Shown here: piece after piece, positions 7,954-18,967 of the stretch
Layout of the letters: each line of letters begins with the position of its first letter
Position numbering within the stretch: position 1 is the first letter of the stretch
NCBI GenBank assembly: GCA_005223375.1
Contig: RXOD01004705.1
Span: 1-18,998, forward strand
Reading direction: 5' to 3'
Source: Amoebophrya sp. AT5.2
Taxonomy: Eukaryota; Sar; Dinophyceae; Syndiniales; Amoebophryaceae
Length of the DNA: 18,998 bases
Position numbers and translations under genes: made by a program
The notes under the pieces: model-generated
Database searches by the model: none
The model's input: only the letters and a program-made list of their open reading frames with translations
Told to the model about the DNA's origin: nothing

Positions 7954-10900
7954 TCAGATCAACCCCCCCGTAGCAAGTACACCAACAGTAGCAGCACCAA
8001 GAATTTCTCCTGCAACAGCTCCTCCGTTGGTTTCGTTCGAGCGCGGATCCGACTGCTTGGCCGCCTCCAAAAACTCCTGTTCCCGGGCGAACTTCAGAAA
8101 GACTTGCTCCAGCGTGGGCTCCCCGAAAGAGTAATCCTCGAGGACGCCAAGTGGATCTTTCACACACCAGCGAAACACCGCGGCGAGGTCGAGTTTCTTG
8201 ATTGATGCGGACGACCGCCGTACGAGCCGGCTGGACACCCGCTCAGAACTGCGCTGGCTCCCGCGCTGGGTGCTAAGGCGTGTGCTAGTTGTATCCCTCC
8301 GCTGGGACGCCGTCCGCTGGCTCGCGCGGAGCAGGTTCGCGTGTGATGAAGCCTGAGACTGGTGAGATGCACGTACTCCTGACGATCGAGCAGAGGCGGG
8401 CGCGGCCGCCTGGTGCCCTGGCATTTGGCTGCTTCTGTCCCTTGCCGGACCTTTGGAACTACTTTTCTCCGGCGCATCCTGATCCTTAGCGTCCGTCTCT
8501 CCCGTGACCAGGGTTCCTCTCCTGCTATCGCTATCCTTCCGGATTATGGAGGAGTGCTGTGCGGTATATCTCGAGTCTGCCACCCGCTCCCCACTGCCCG
8601 GCTCGTTCCCGAGTGGTTCCGCCACTTGGCTACCCCCAAGTCCCCACACTTGGCTGCCGTGGAAAACCGACATGTTGAAAACCCTCTGCTCCTTGTCCTG
8701 CTCGCCTTCCTTTTTCTGCTCGCCCGTCGCACCCTGGCCCTCTTGTTCTTCTTCTTCATTCTCGTTCTCCTGTGCGACCGACTTACCCGTAACGACCTGG
8801 CCCTCTTCTACTCGAGGACCTGCTGCTTGATCCTCGCCAACATTTGCACGCTCGGCGTTATTTTCAGCATCCACCTCGCCCTCTTCGTCGTCTTCGCCTT
8901 CGTCTTGCTCTAGATCGTCAGCCTCGCCCGCCGCTCTGCTTGCCTTCTTTGGCTGCGGTACCTCGGACGCCCGCGCCGCATTTCCTTCCGCATCAACAGG
9001 AGCGTCGGCAGTCGGGGGATCCGACCCATCTTCAAACACGTCCGGAAGCCACCCCAGCGTCATGCACAATTTCAGCCGCACGTCGGAGAACTGGATCTTC
9101 TCCAGAACCCGGATCTCTTGCCGTTCCAGCCCGATACCGAATTCAAGCAGCGAGTCCACGATGGCGGATTCAATGTTTTCAAAGGTGATTGTGGGCCCTC
9201 CATGTTCGTTCGCAGGGGCCACCGGCAGCGAGGGAACCTCCTTCGACGAGCGCAGCTGCTGGTCGTAAGCAACAGCAGCGGCCCTTTCTTCTTGGACGGA
9301 CTTCCTCGGCCCAGAACGCGCTTCCTTCTTCGCAGTGCCACCAGGGCCTCCTGCGTTACCCTCATCAGGGATCGACTCGCCTTCGGAAGTGGTGCACTTA
9401 AGTGGGGTCATGCAGTTTCTTCTCGGTGTGCTTGCGCCTGACGACACGCCGCCGCTCGCAAGCCCTGGCTGCGCCTTCCGCACAACTTTTCCGTCGTTGC
9501 GCCTGCTCACATTTATCCCTCTGAAACTGAATCGCCCGTGCGTTTCGAATGGAGCTTGTTTTCCTTCTCGAGGAGAAAAATCTTCTCCTTCTCCCGTCGC
9601 GGTTGCCGCTGCGACACCCTCGTCGGCTGCATCTCCCTCTGGTTTCGAGCGCGGGTGTGCAGCGGACTTTGATGGTGCGAGCTGGAACGGAAGCTGTACC
9701 ACGTTGGCGCTAAGCGTCCCTCCAGACGAACCTTGACTTCCTTGTTTAGCCCCCGATGGAACTGAAGATCTTGCTATGGACATCCATTTCGACTCCGAAA
9801 CGCCCTGCAGGTTCACGATCAGCTCCAAATGGTACCCGCTCCCGTACCGCGACTTGATCCGGTGTGTGGTTCCCACCGCCTTCAGCTGCCCGCCCACGAG
9901 GATGCCGATCCGGTCAGAGGTGGCTTCAGCCTCCATCATGGAGTGCGTGGTGGAGATGATCGTCTGTCCCGCCGGCCGGTGTATCAGTTTGTTCCACAGA
10001 GACCGCTGCGCAACGATGTCCACCCCCGCAGACATCTCATCTAGAAACACGATGCTCGGGTCCGTAATCATGGTCAACGCGACGGACAGCTTCCGCTTCA
10101 TACCGCCGCTGTACTCTTCCGTCTTACGGTCGGCGTCGGCCTCCGAGAGCGACACCTCGCGGAGCAGGCGCGAGATGCGCTCCTCTCCGTAGTCGTGGAC
10201 TGGCGGCGACGCTGCATTTGGAGCGTCAGCATCTGGTGGATTGTACATTCCGCAAATCTTCGAATAGAGCCGCAGGTGCTTCCGCCCTGAGACGTGGGGC
10301 CACAGCTTATCGAATTGCGGCGCCAGCCCGGTCACCTCGCGCGCGCTCGAGAAGCCGTCCGACGCCGTGTCCTTGTCCAAAATGGAGATCCTCCCCAGGT
10401 CCGGTCCCCCCGCCTCGTCGTTCCCACTCACCATCGAGAACAGCGTCGTTTTTCCCGCCCCGTTCGGCCCTAGCAACCCGAAGCACTCCCCCCGCGGAAT
10501 GCCCAGGGTGACGCCCTTACTGGCCCAGTTCAGCTTTTTCGAACTCTGGTCCGGGAAGTGCTTGTACAGACCCACCATGTCCAACGCCTGTCCGTCCCGA
10601 TTCTCTTTGATCTCCTCCGCCACCACGTCCGGGTCCCGCATGTCGTTCGGGTTGTTTTCGGGCGGGGTCTCCCCGCAACTGGCCTGCAGCGCCTCCCGGG
10701 TCTGGAACCTTGTCCCGATCTGCCGGTTGGGGATGTAATACAATTCGTACACGAGGAAGAGCACCAAGTAGAACAAAAAGCACCACACCGGGGCCCACAG
10801 CTCCACCCAGCACGCCGTCTGGAAGTACTTCCCGTTACAGTTCTCCTCGAACGCGTAGTTCAGGTACACGTACCCGTGGGTCATGCCGTCCAGGACCTTG

Positions 10901-13900
10901 GGGTCGGCTTTGTCGCCGAGCAGCTTTCGCAGCAGCGCCTTCCCCGCGTGCCGCAGCTCGGGAATGAACAGCTTGACATCTTGCGGCGTTTGCCCGAAGA
11001 AGAAGTAAGAGAACGTGCGAAGGGTCTGCTCCTCGTGCTCGACGTGCTCGCTCTCCACCATCAGCGTGAGTGCCCACAGCTTGTACAGCCCACAGATGGC
11101 GTTCCCCGTGGCCACCGGCGGAAATAAAATGCTGAGGGGCAGGAACACTATGCCCCACCAATAGGGAAACCCGAAGCCCATCACCTGCCCCGCAACCGTG
11201 ACGCCCTTGACGCGCATCAGCTCCGTCAAAATGTCGCAATTTAAATGCGACCCGTCCATGCTAGTGTAGCTGGTTTCGTCCAGCGCGAAGGCCGACTGGT
11301 TCATGATAATATCAATCACCATATGGAGAAAACCCGCGCCGAAGCAGCCGACCGTGAAGATGGTCCACGAAACACCGCTCAGCGTACGCGTGAGCAGCAT
11401 CGGCACTAAGAGGTTTCCCAGCATGGAGAAGAGCACCACGAAGGTCCAGAAGGCGAGCGCGCAGGGCGCGCTCCCGCCGAACACGGTTCCCATGGTCACC
11501 ATGTAGCAGATGCCGTACAGTGTCCATCCGGGCAGCGTGATAAACGTCAACCAGCACAGGGCGGAGCCAAAGTGGTACGCAGACTGAAGGATGCCATGCA
11601 TCCGGAGGTGGCGAGCTAGCCCGAGCTCCGCCTCCTGCATGTACGCGTGCTTGATCACACCGCCGCCGAAGAAGTGAAACGCGAGTGGGGACACGACGAA
11701 GGCAATACCCAAGGCGACGAGAGAAGCCCCGATGTTCTGCGCGACCACGGAGATATCCACCATGTTCTGCCCGTCCTGCTCCTTCTTCGCTTGCTCGACA
11801 GTGATATCGTTCGCGGCCGCGTAGTCCACGATGTCATCGTGCTGCTGCTTCTTAAACCTCGCCACCTGTTCGTTCTCCTCGATCTTCACCTTCGCCATGG
11901 CGGCCCACCACGCCACGATGAAGACCAGGGCTCCGACACCAGCCGAGAGCAGCTTCCGGCCCTCACCGGAAAGGCGAAACTCAAAAATTGCGCGCCATTG
12001 CAAATCGAAACGAAGGGTGCGGGGACGCAGAGACTGCCGCGAAATCTCGCGGTCGCGTTCGGCGACTGCCTCGTTGCGGGCGAGCGTCGACGGGCGCGCG
12101 CCCTCGCGCTCCGCAGCCTGACCGGCGAGCGAAAATACCTGTAGTCGTGATCGCAGTCCCGGTATTGGTGCACAAATTGAAAACAAAACTTTTGATCAAT
12201 GTCTGTATGCTCGTTGATCGATGCCCGAGACTGGGTGTCAGACGGAGATGTAGAAGCAAGTGAGTCACAGTCAGGAACAGAAGCAGTAGAAGAATTCTAC
12301 TCAAACATGAAAACTGTACGATATCAGCACGTGCACAAATTTTTACCTCAAAGTTTTTGGTCTCTGTTCTCCCCGCTGGATGAATCAACAACAATAGCTG
12401 GACGCATCCGCACAGGACCGCACAGATGAGCAAAAACAATTTTCATCTTCCATGCAACGGAAAGTAGAAAGTACCTCTTGTAGCGTTGTCTGCTCCACGG
12501 AAAGCTCCAGCATTGCTCCGTCGTCGGATTGGATAATCGCTTCCAGCACGTCCGCCATTTTCAGTGCGTACTCCCAGGGCACGGAGTAGGCCAGGAAGTA
12601 GTCGGAGATTCGTTCGTTCTTTGTCTCCAAAAGGTCCGGGTTCATTTTCAGTGCGTTCGCCACGACCGGAGCCAGGTCCTGCAGAATCTGCTTTGCCTTC
12701 TTCTGGTCCGAGCACTTCGCCTTTTCCACCATGGCGTGGATCCAGAACCCAGCACCCCACTGCCGCTTCAACTCCGTGCTCGTCCCCAGCGCCATCACTT
12801 TCCCGGCGGCGATGATCACCTTGCGGTCGGCGAGCAGGTCCGCCTCCTCCAGGTAGTGTGTGGAGAAAACAATAGAACGCTTTTCCTCGCGAGCAATCTT
12901 CTTGAGGAGAATCCAGAAGTCCCGCCGCGCCTGCGGGTCCATGCCGGACGTCGCCTCGTCGAGGAGAATCAGCGGCGCGTCGCCGAGCAACGCGCACAAG
13001 ACCCAGAGCCGACGCTTCTGCCCCCCGGACAGCTTCTCGCAGTTCGTGTCAACCTTCTTCTGCAGGCCAAGCATGGTGCTGTAACGGATCAAAGTGGCCT
13101 CGATCTCCTTCTCGGGGACCCCGCGCAGCCGCGCGAAGTAGAACACATGCTGCCGCAGCGTATACGCGTCCCACAACGGGTTCGTCTGGGGGCAGAACGC
13201 CAGCTTCTGGCGCACGCCGGAGACGTCGTCGTGGATGGAAACGCCGTCGATCAAAACATCCCCGCTGGTGCACGGGATCATGCAAGTAATTTGCGACAAC
13301 ATAGTCGTCTTCCCCGCGCCGTTGTGGCCGAGTAGGCCGAAGATCTCGCCCCTCTTCACAGAAAAGGAAATGTTGTTGTTGGCCAACTTCCCCGCAAACG
13401 ACTTGGTCAAGCCGCGCAATTCCATCATGGGCGTCTCATGCTCGCTTTGCCGGTCCAGAAGCTGCACGACCGGCGGTGGCGGGGTGTACGTGGACGCGCC
13501 GGCGAGACTACTACTTCTAGGTCCATACTCCTGATCCTCGCCCTCCTCGATCGCCAGCGCCTCGGCCTCGCCTTCGGCTTTTAATGCCTTCTTGTGTTTC
13601 ATCGCAACTGTTGCCGCAGGGGTCTCCTTCTCCGTGACGAGCTCCAGGTTGCCTGCGGGCAGAAGCGCTCTCTTCTGCGCATCCGCCCCATGAAGATCAC
13701 CCGCCTCCGCGACGTGCCTCCGATGCTCCAAGTAGTAGAGCAGAAAGCCACAGAAAACGACATTCAGAACCAGACTGAGGTACTCCGCCCCCACCGGAAT
13801 CCAGTAGTGCGGGCCCAGTTGCTCGGCAAGGTCCACTGCCCCCGCAGCATCTGCGTAGTCCTGAATCCGCGCGGGATCCTCGTACCGCCACGGTAATGTG

Positions 13901-16900
13901 GAAATTGAAAACATGTCGAACACGGGATCGCGCAGCAGCGCGTCCTGGGGCGGGTTCACCGAGTTGTCGCGTGCGCAGTAGTACAACGAGTGGGAACGCA
14001 TCCCCACGTTGAAACGCTCGGGGTGTTTCTGCAGGCGCGGCGCCAGCTCCCCCATGCCGTTGTCGTAGAGCCAAGCCGTGCTCTTCTTGTCGCCGTGCTC
14101 CTCGTGCTCCGAACCCTGGTGCCGCATCACCCACAGCACGTAGAACATCTGGTAGCCGCGCTGCAGGATCCGCACGTGGCTGTACCCGGGCACCAGGGTC
14201 CCGGCGAGTAGCGTGACGGCGACGTTCACCCACATCGATCCGTTCACCCCGGGGCAGTCCTGTGGCGGCCGCGTTTCCAGGTCGGAGAAGGTTCCCGACG
14301 TGGTGGGGCTCCAGAAGGACAAACGCGTCGGGCAGAGGATCTCGAGCATGACGTACAGAACGAGGAAGGAGAGGTTGCCCATACCGCTGATGAAGGAGAT
14401 GACGCCCTCGAAGGTCTGCCGTTTGTTTATCAGTACCGCCAGCGCGCAGCTCAGCAACAGCGTCGCCAACGGCGCGCAGAACGGCATCACGTAGGTCACG
14501 AGGATCATCTCTGCCGGCGTCCAGAGCCGGTGGATGTCGATCACGGCTCCGAGCCAAGCCAGGTTTATCCAGTGCATCACCAGGAAGGGGATCGCGAGCA
14601 CGCAGAAGAAGAACGTCACGTTCGCGAACCAGTAGTCGAATTTGGGCAGGCCGTAGATGAACTGGATCTCCATGATGCCGCGCTCTCGCTCCGTGAAGAT
14701 CACCTGCCCGAACAGCCGGTAGAGGAAGGACAGCGGCAGGTAAAACCCCAGCCACATCACCAGTGCGTCGAAGATGAAGAACACCCACACGAAACTCAGT
14801 TCGTACGCGAGGGCCGGTCCCCACTCTTTTTTCTGTTTCATTTTCTTCACCTTCTCCGCTTCCTCCTCCAATTTCTTCTGGACGGCTGGGTCTTTGGCTT
14901 TGGCCACCAACTCCCCCAAGTGCTTCTCCGCCTGCAGCAGTTCGACCGCTTGCGCTGCCATCTCGAGCGCGGAACCGGAACCGTCGCCGCCCTTGATGAC
15001 AAGCCTCCGGATCGACGAAACCCAACTGTCAAAACCGTCCTCCGCTGCTTCTTGCTTCTGGGCCTCGTTCTGTTCCACCATCTGCTCCGCCAAAACAAGA
15101 TGTAAGAGAGCTCGGAAGCCCTCGGCATCGGAGCCGTGTTGGACAATTTTGTGCAGCGTAGGCTTGTCGTACTCATCCAAAGTGTTGGCCATCATCTCAA
15201 TGGGCATCCTTTGGAGAAGCTGGTACACCTCGGGTTCGTCCGCCATCGACCTGTTCAGGTCGCGCCGCACCATGGGAGGGAGGTCATCAAAGTCCTCGTA
15301 CTTCTTTTCCAAGATAGCAGTCAACATCTTCGACGCGTAGTGCTTCTTCTCCTCCTCTGTGTCCGGCTCGTCTCCTAGCCCGGCGTGCTGGGCAAGCGCA
15401 ATTTTCCAGGCGGGTTCTGCAGCACGCACGTTTCGTGCGACTTGTGGCTCGCCTTCATGACGATCAGCAGTCGCACTGTGTGCCATCCCCCGCTGTGCAG
15501 AAACACTCGTGCCAACTACTGGGGTCGTTTCACCTCCGCCAGCGGTTTGATTTGCAGGGTCACCTCCTGCAGCGCCTTCTGACACGCTGCCAGGCGCGCC
15601 ACGCAGATGTTTCCCGTGGCCGGAGTTGTCTTCGTCGTCAGGCCCATCTTCCCCCGCTTCCCGTTTTTCTACTTGGGCCGTCTGGTCCCGGCCCTGCGAA
15701 GGTTCCTGTGTTGCGACCTTCGTGCTTTTTTCCCTCGCGTCGGGGGTTGCGCCTCCTTGCACTTTTTTGTCGGGCTTTGCGGCCGCGTTGTCGAAGTACT
15801 CGAACTCTTTCTGCCTCAGCTTGGCCTTCTTCGCAGTCATGGTTGGGGCCAGGCCCAAGAAGGCCGTCGTTGAACCTCTGGCTCTCCCGGAGGGCCTCTT
15901 CGAAATCAGCAGACTCCTTCTTGAGGAAGTCCTTACCCCGTCGACATCGTGTGGGAGTACGACCTGCTTCTGCAGGAACGCAAACTTGGTGGCCGGCATG
16001 TCGACGAAAGCCAGAGGATGCACTTTTTCCGGTGCTTCCATGTCCAGTTCGATTTTGTCTTCAGACGTTTTCCGCTCCTCCTCGTGTCGGTGAACCTCAG
16101 CCACGTAGTTGGCTCCCTGCGGCACCCGCCACTCCTGGCGACGTCGTGGGCTTCCCGGCTGTGTGCCGTCTTCTGCACCCTGTGCTTGTTCGCCTCCCGC
16201 TTGCTGGCTGTACAGCTCCTTCTGTCCTCCATTGATGTCCTCAACAGTTTCACTTTTTCCCAACGGCTGCGGGTACCCCAGGTCGTACACTGGACTCAAA
16301 TCCCTGTCGTGCCTCTGGATGAATCCTCCCGAGACGTGGAGGTGCGTACTGGCGAGCTCTTCGTCTTCTGGGGCCCCGCCGCTCGCTGCTTGCGAAGGTT
16401 GATCGGCCCCGCCTTCGCCGGGCTGGGGCGAGCTTCTCGGGCCGGTCGCTGGGGTTTGGGTAAGCTGGTCTCGGTCGTGCTGATGACCTTGCCCGGGCTT
16501 CCCTGGCTCAGGCTGCCCCTCGTTCATGTGCTTCGCTGTCTTTAGTTTGGCAACAACCTCGTCCCGAACTTTGTCAAAGATTTTCTGAAACAAGGCTTTG
16601 CTTTTCTCCTTGGATGGGACGAGATCGGGAAAAAGTTTATGGACTGCGTCTTGGTCACTGAAGATCACTTTCTTTGCAATGCCCTCGTCGGACAAATCGT
16701 CGAAGTTGTCGCCATTGCCGTCCGCCGTTTGACCCTGCAGCTGCAAGTCTAGTTTCAGCTGCGGTTTCACTTGTAGGGCCTTGGCCACCATCCGAGTTAT
16801 CAGCCTCCCGGCCAGCAAGCGATCCCCGAACGACACGTTGACGTACGGATGCAGCTGTTCTCTCCACAGCGGTTTCACCGTCTTCGTGAAGTTGATCCGC

Positions 16901-17769
16901 GGAGTCTGGTCGGACTCGTTTTTCTCCGAAGACTTTCCTTCGTTGCCGAGGCCATCTTTCTCCTCGTCGGGATCATTGATCCCGTGCAGTTCTTTTTTCA
17001 GAAACGTCATGTCGTCTTCGTGCTTCTGGGACGGCGTATCGACATTGCTCGGGTCTGTTTCCAGCCCCTTCAGCGAGAAGTGCTTCTGGATCCCCAGCTT
17101 CGCCAGTTCTGCCAGGAGTGCGCGCCAGGCCTTGGAACTCATCGTCGAGATCACGTTGTTGTCTTTCTCGAACAGAATGGTGTCCATTGCGAGCTGCAGT
17201 TTTCCCCCGTCGGTGGCCGTCCCGTTTCTCCCGCCGTACTCGATCGCGAGCCGCGCCATCAGCTTCTCGCGAATCTTCGTCCAATCCTTGTGCGAAGTGC
17301 GCGAGGTTACCGGCGGCACCTTGAACTGGAGCGAGGCCAGCAGCGCCTCGGTGGAGAGGAGCCGCTGCTCTTTTCCCGTGCGCCGCTTTGCGCGGTCGAA
17401 GAACGCTTCGAACTCTTCCCTGGTCATGATCGCCCCCTTCCGGCCGTCCCCTTTCTTCTTCTCGGTGATCGCGAGCTCGGTGAGCACTCCCCGGAGCGAC
17501 TGAGCGATCAGCTGCTGCCCCGCTGCGTACGTTGCGTTCACAATGGGGTTGGTCCGCGCGGCCAACTGGTCCTGCACAAGATCCTGGCCGTGCATCGTGT
17601 ACACGGTCTGCAACCGGCTCACCCATTCGTTCCGCGCGATGAAAAAGTTCCAGCGGATCCCGAGGAGTAAAATCAGCGCGTAACAGAACAAGTATTTCAA
17701 CCAGGCCCACCTCGCCCAGTACACGTCGTAGTTCTTGCCCCACACCAGGGCGAAGTGACGGAATCCCAT
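7954..17769 (-). CDS. ABCA-family full-size ABC transporter (3159 aa)
   Basis: Exons 17769-12475 and 12138-7954, phase 0, form one full transporter (TMD1-NBD1-TMD2-NBD2). ABCA proteins are membrane ATPases that mostly move lipids. First half: TM1 about 24-44; extracytosolic loop about 45-985, hydrophilic and low-complexity, ending in a charged helical stretch; membrane segments from about 988; the ABCA-type cytoplasmic motif ERERGIMEIQFIYGLP. NBD1 about 1448-1690: Walker A GHNGAGKTT 1481-1489, signature LSGGQ 1580-1584, Walker B Asp1604/Glu1605, STH switch, then EQTTLQEV. Second half: TM7 about 1829-1847, a loop of only about 46 residues, further membrane segments. NBD2 from about 2284: Walker A GPNGAGKTT 2322-2330, signature YSGGM 2441-2445, Asp2465/Glu2466, switch His2497. 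An insertion of about 540 residues (2545-3085) then splits the post-NBD2 region from the FGEPTLEQVFLKF element (about 3103). Both ATP sites keep their catalytic residues. ABCA1 has 2261 aa, so this one is very large. The start ATG lies just before TM1. Substrate and membrane unknown. Confidence 0.93.
8130..9810 (-). other. Disordered insertion inside the ABCA NBD2 region
   Basis: Encodes about residues 2545-3100. From the N-terminal side: a Ser/Gly/Lys-rich part; a compact segment from Phe2751 (FENIESAIVDSLLEFGIG onwards, about 50 residues) that looks folded; a strongly acidic Glu/Asp/Gln-rich tract; then a Ser/Arg/Gln-rich basic tract up to about 3085. The frame stays open with no intron-like break, and flanking NBD sequence resumes in register, so it is translated protein. 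In ABCA1 the corresponding regulatory region is only on the order of 100 residues. Confidence 0.75.
12139..12474 (-). other. ABCA intron (336 nt)
   Basis: Donor CTACAAGAG|GTACTTTCTA, acceptor CGACTACAG|GTATTTTCG, phase 0 between Glu1765 and Val1766. Splicing rebuilds the ABCA element EQTTLQE-VFSLA that follows NBD1. Without it the first half ends at a stop at 12385 and the second half has no proper start. AGGTA is present at both junctions. Confidence 0.88.
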
Positions 17770-17881
17770 CCTCGATCCTCCTCGTCGTGCTCGTGGTCCA
17801 CCACCTCTAAAGTCTAGTACTGATCTGCTGGCAGAACGTGCATAGCATGTGGATACGCATAGGCCTGCGAATTCGGAAGAT

Positions 17882-17895
17882 AGTACTAGTTGTAC
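17882..17895. repeat. 14-bp motif AGTACTAGTTGTAC, copy 2
   Basis: Exact match to 4615-4628, placed between the ABCA start codon and the putative poly(A) signal of the upstream gene. Confidence 0.6.
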
Positions 17896-17930
17896 GTAGA
17901 TAGTTGTCCCGGGCGAGGAGAAGTCACGCC

Positions 17931-17936
17931 TTTATT
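17931..17936 (-). promoter_or_regulatory. AATAAA, possible poly(A) signal
   Basis: AATAAA on the minus strand, 24 nt past the TAA at 17963-17961. The position fits a 3' end of the upstream gene. Typical dinoflagellates do not rely on this hexamer and it may be chance. Confidence 0.3.
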
Positions 17937-17960
17937 TCCCTGTCGCCCTTGCCTTTTGCT

Positions 17961-18063
17961 TTACACGCGCAGGCCGTGCGCACGGAAAGCCCTGACCGCG
18001 AACGCCGGGAACGAGATCGACTTGTGCGGGTCCCTGAAGAACCACGGCGCTCCCACATGGAAA
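17961..18063 (-). CDS. Probable last coding exon of an unrecognised upstream gene
   Basis: A short minus-strand frame ends at TAA 17963-17961. Its last 32 codons (18059-17964) begin HVGAPWFFRDPH and end with FRAHGLRV. 28 of the 32 codons end in G or C, the same bias as the ABCA exons, while the alternative minus-strand frame checked here has about 18 of 31. It has no usable Met, and an in-frame TGA lies about 50 nt further upstream, so it would have to be a terminal exon entered by splicing. The only nearby acceptor-like site, TTTAG|TTTCC at 18064, is weak; every other acceptor in the window is CAG. No family recognised. It could also be a gene remnant. Confidence 0.4.
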
Positions 18064-18790
18064 CTAAAGCTCCACCGAAGCAAGCAAGCTTGATAAGGCG
18101 CTCAGGCAGCTCATCGTCCTCATGGTCACGACGCGTCAAAATTAATAATATGTGGAGTGGGAGTGGCCCTTGGCTTCTTGATTGATGAAATATCTGCTCC
18201 TGCTCTAAAAAAGGTATATTTTCGCCCGGAGGTCTCTGTGGGGGAAGGAAGACGGAACAAAGAAATAGAAAAGGTTGAAGAGCGAAACACGGAGGCACGC
18301 ATAGCCGACATACATCATGGCCAACTCACGGGGAGAAACATACCATTTCATACGAACGTACGGAATCCATCTTTCGACGAGAATCTCGGCTTGGCATACG
18401 AGGAGTCACTCCGAGGGAGTGCCTATCTTGCGCCGGAAGCACACGAATCTTGCGGGACTGATGAGAATCAATTTCTTACGCGAGTTTCGTTCGTTCCACA
18501 AAACTCCGAGTCATACAAGTATGTCACGAAAAAAAGACTGAACGGACTCGCATCTCGGGCGCAGGTACGTTTTTCTGGGATCAGAAGACTCACTTGAAAG
18601 CGGGTGGCCCCGCATAACGAGCTGGTCGCCTTGGCGTGCCGCTTAAGATTACAGAGTGTAAGTACTTAGAGATCTCCTTTCTTTCTCACGTTCCCAGTAT
18701 TCGACGGTGTCCGGCGCCATGCATTAGGAAGCTTTCTTCCACCATATTTTATCCGTCTTCCATCGATCTTCTTCAACAGAGAACAAGAAT

Positions 18791-18850
18791 TTAGTAGCAA
18801 AAAACTTAAACAGGCGAATGGTCTTAGTAGCAAAAAACTTAAACAAGCGA
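18791..18850. repeat. 27-bp direct repeat, two copies
   Basis: Copies at 18791-18817 and 18824-18850, starting TTAGTAGCAAAAAACTTAAA and ending GCGA, differ at one base of 27. The period is 33 bp. Confidence 0.85.
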
Positions 18851-18967
18851 GTGTGGCGACGCCGAGCGAAAAAAGCAAGCGAGTGTAGCAGTGCGACGTA
18901 CGCTAACATGGGTCAAGAAACAGGATGTTAGTTTAGGCATGAACATGAGATTGAGCGAAAAAAGCAA
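18844..18967. repeat. Short interspersed repeats at the right edge
   Basis: CAAGCGAGTGT occurs at 18844-18854 and 18876-18886. GAGCGAAAAAAGCAA occurs at 18864-18878 and 18953-18967. Together with the 27-bp pair they form a patchwork of related A-rich units that may continue beyond the window. Confidence 0.7.

Larger units (their letters stand above)
17770..17960. other. ABCA upstream region
   Basis: Only about 190 bp separate the ABCA start from the stop of the putative upstream exon, so the ABCA leader and promoter must be compact or the genes may share a transcript. It contains the second copy of the 14-bp GTAC motif. No core promoter element is evident. Confidence 0.5.

Noticed and set aside
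12385..12475. ABCA as two separate half-transporter genes
   Set aside because: The first frame runs past a good donor into junk after EQTTLQE, and the second has no proper start before VFSLA. Splicing the 336-nt intron rebuilds the conserved ABCA element.
13697..15025. Long (442 codon) minus-strand frame within the ABCA first exon
   Set aside because: It overlaps the true ABCA frame through the TMD1 segment and is an Arg/Ala/Gly-rich shadow caused by high GC.
17924..18298. Minus-strand frame with an Arg/Ser-rich stretch resembling an SR protein
   Set aside because: The RS run is the out-of-frame reading of the GC-ending exon at 17964-18059; its own codon bias is weak.
18157..18597. 146-codon plus-strand open frame
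   Set aside because: It opens with GTG, has no internal Met, has AT-leaning third positions unlike the real genes here, and resembles no known family.
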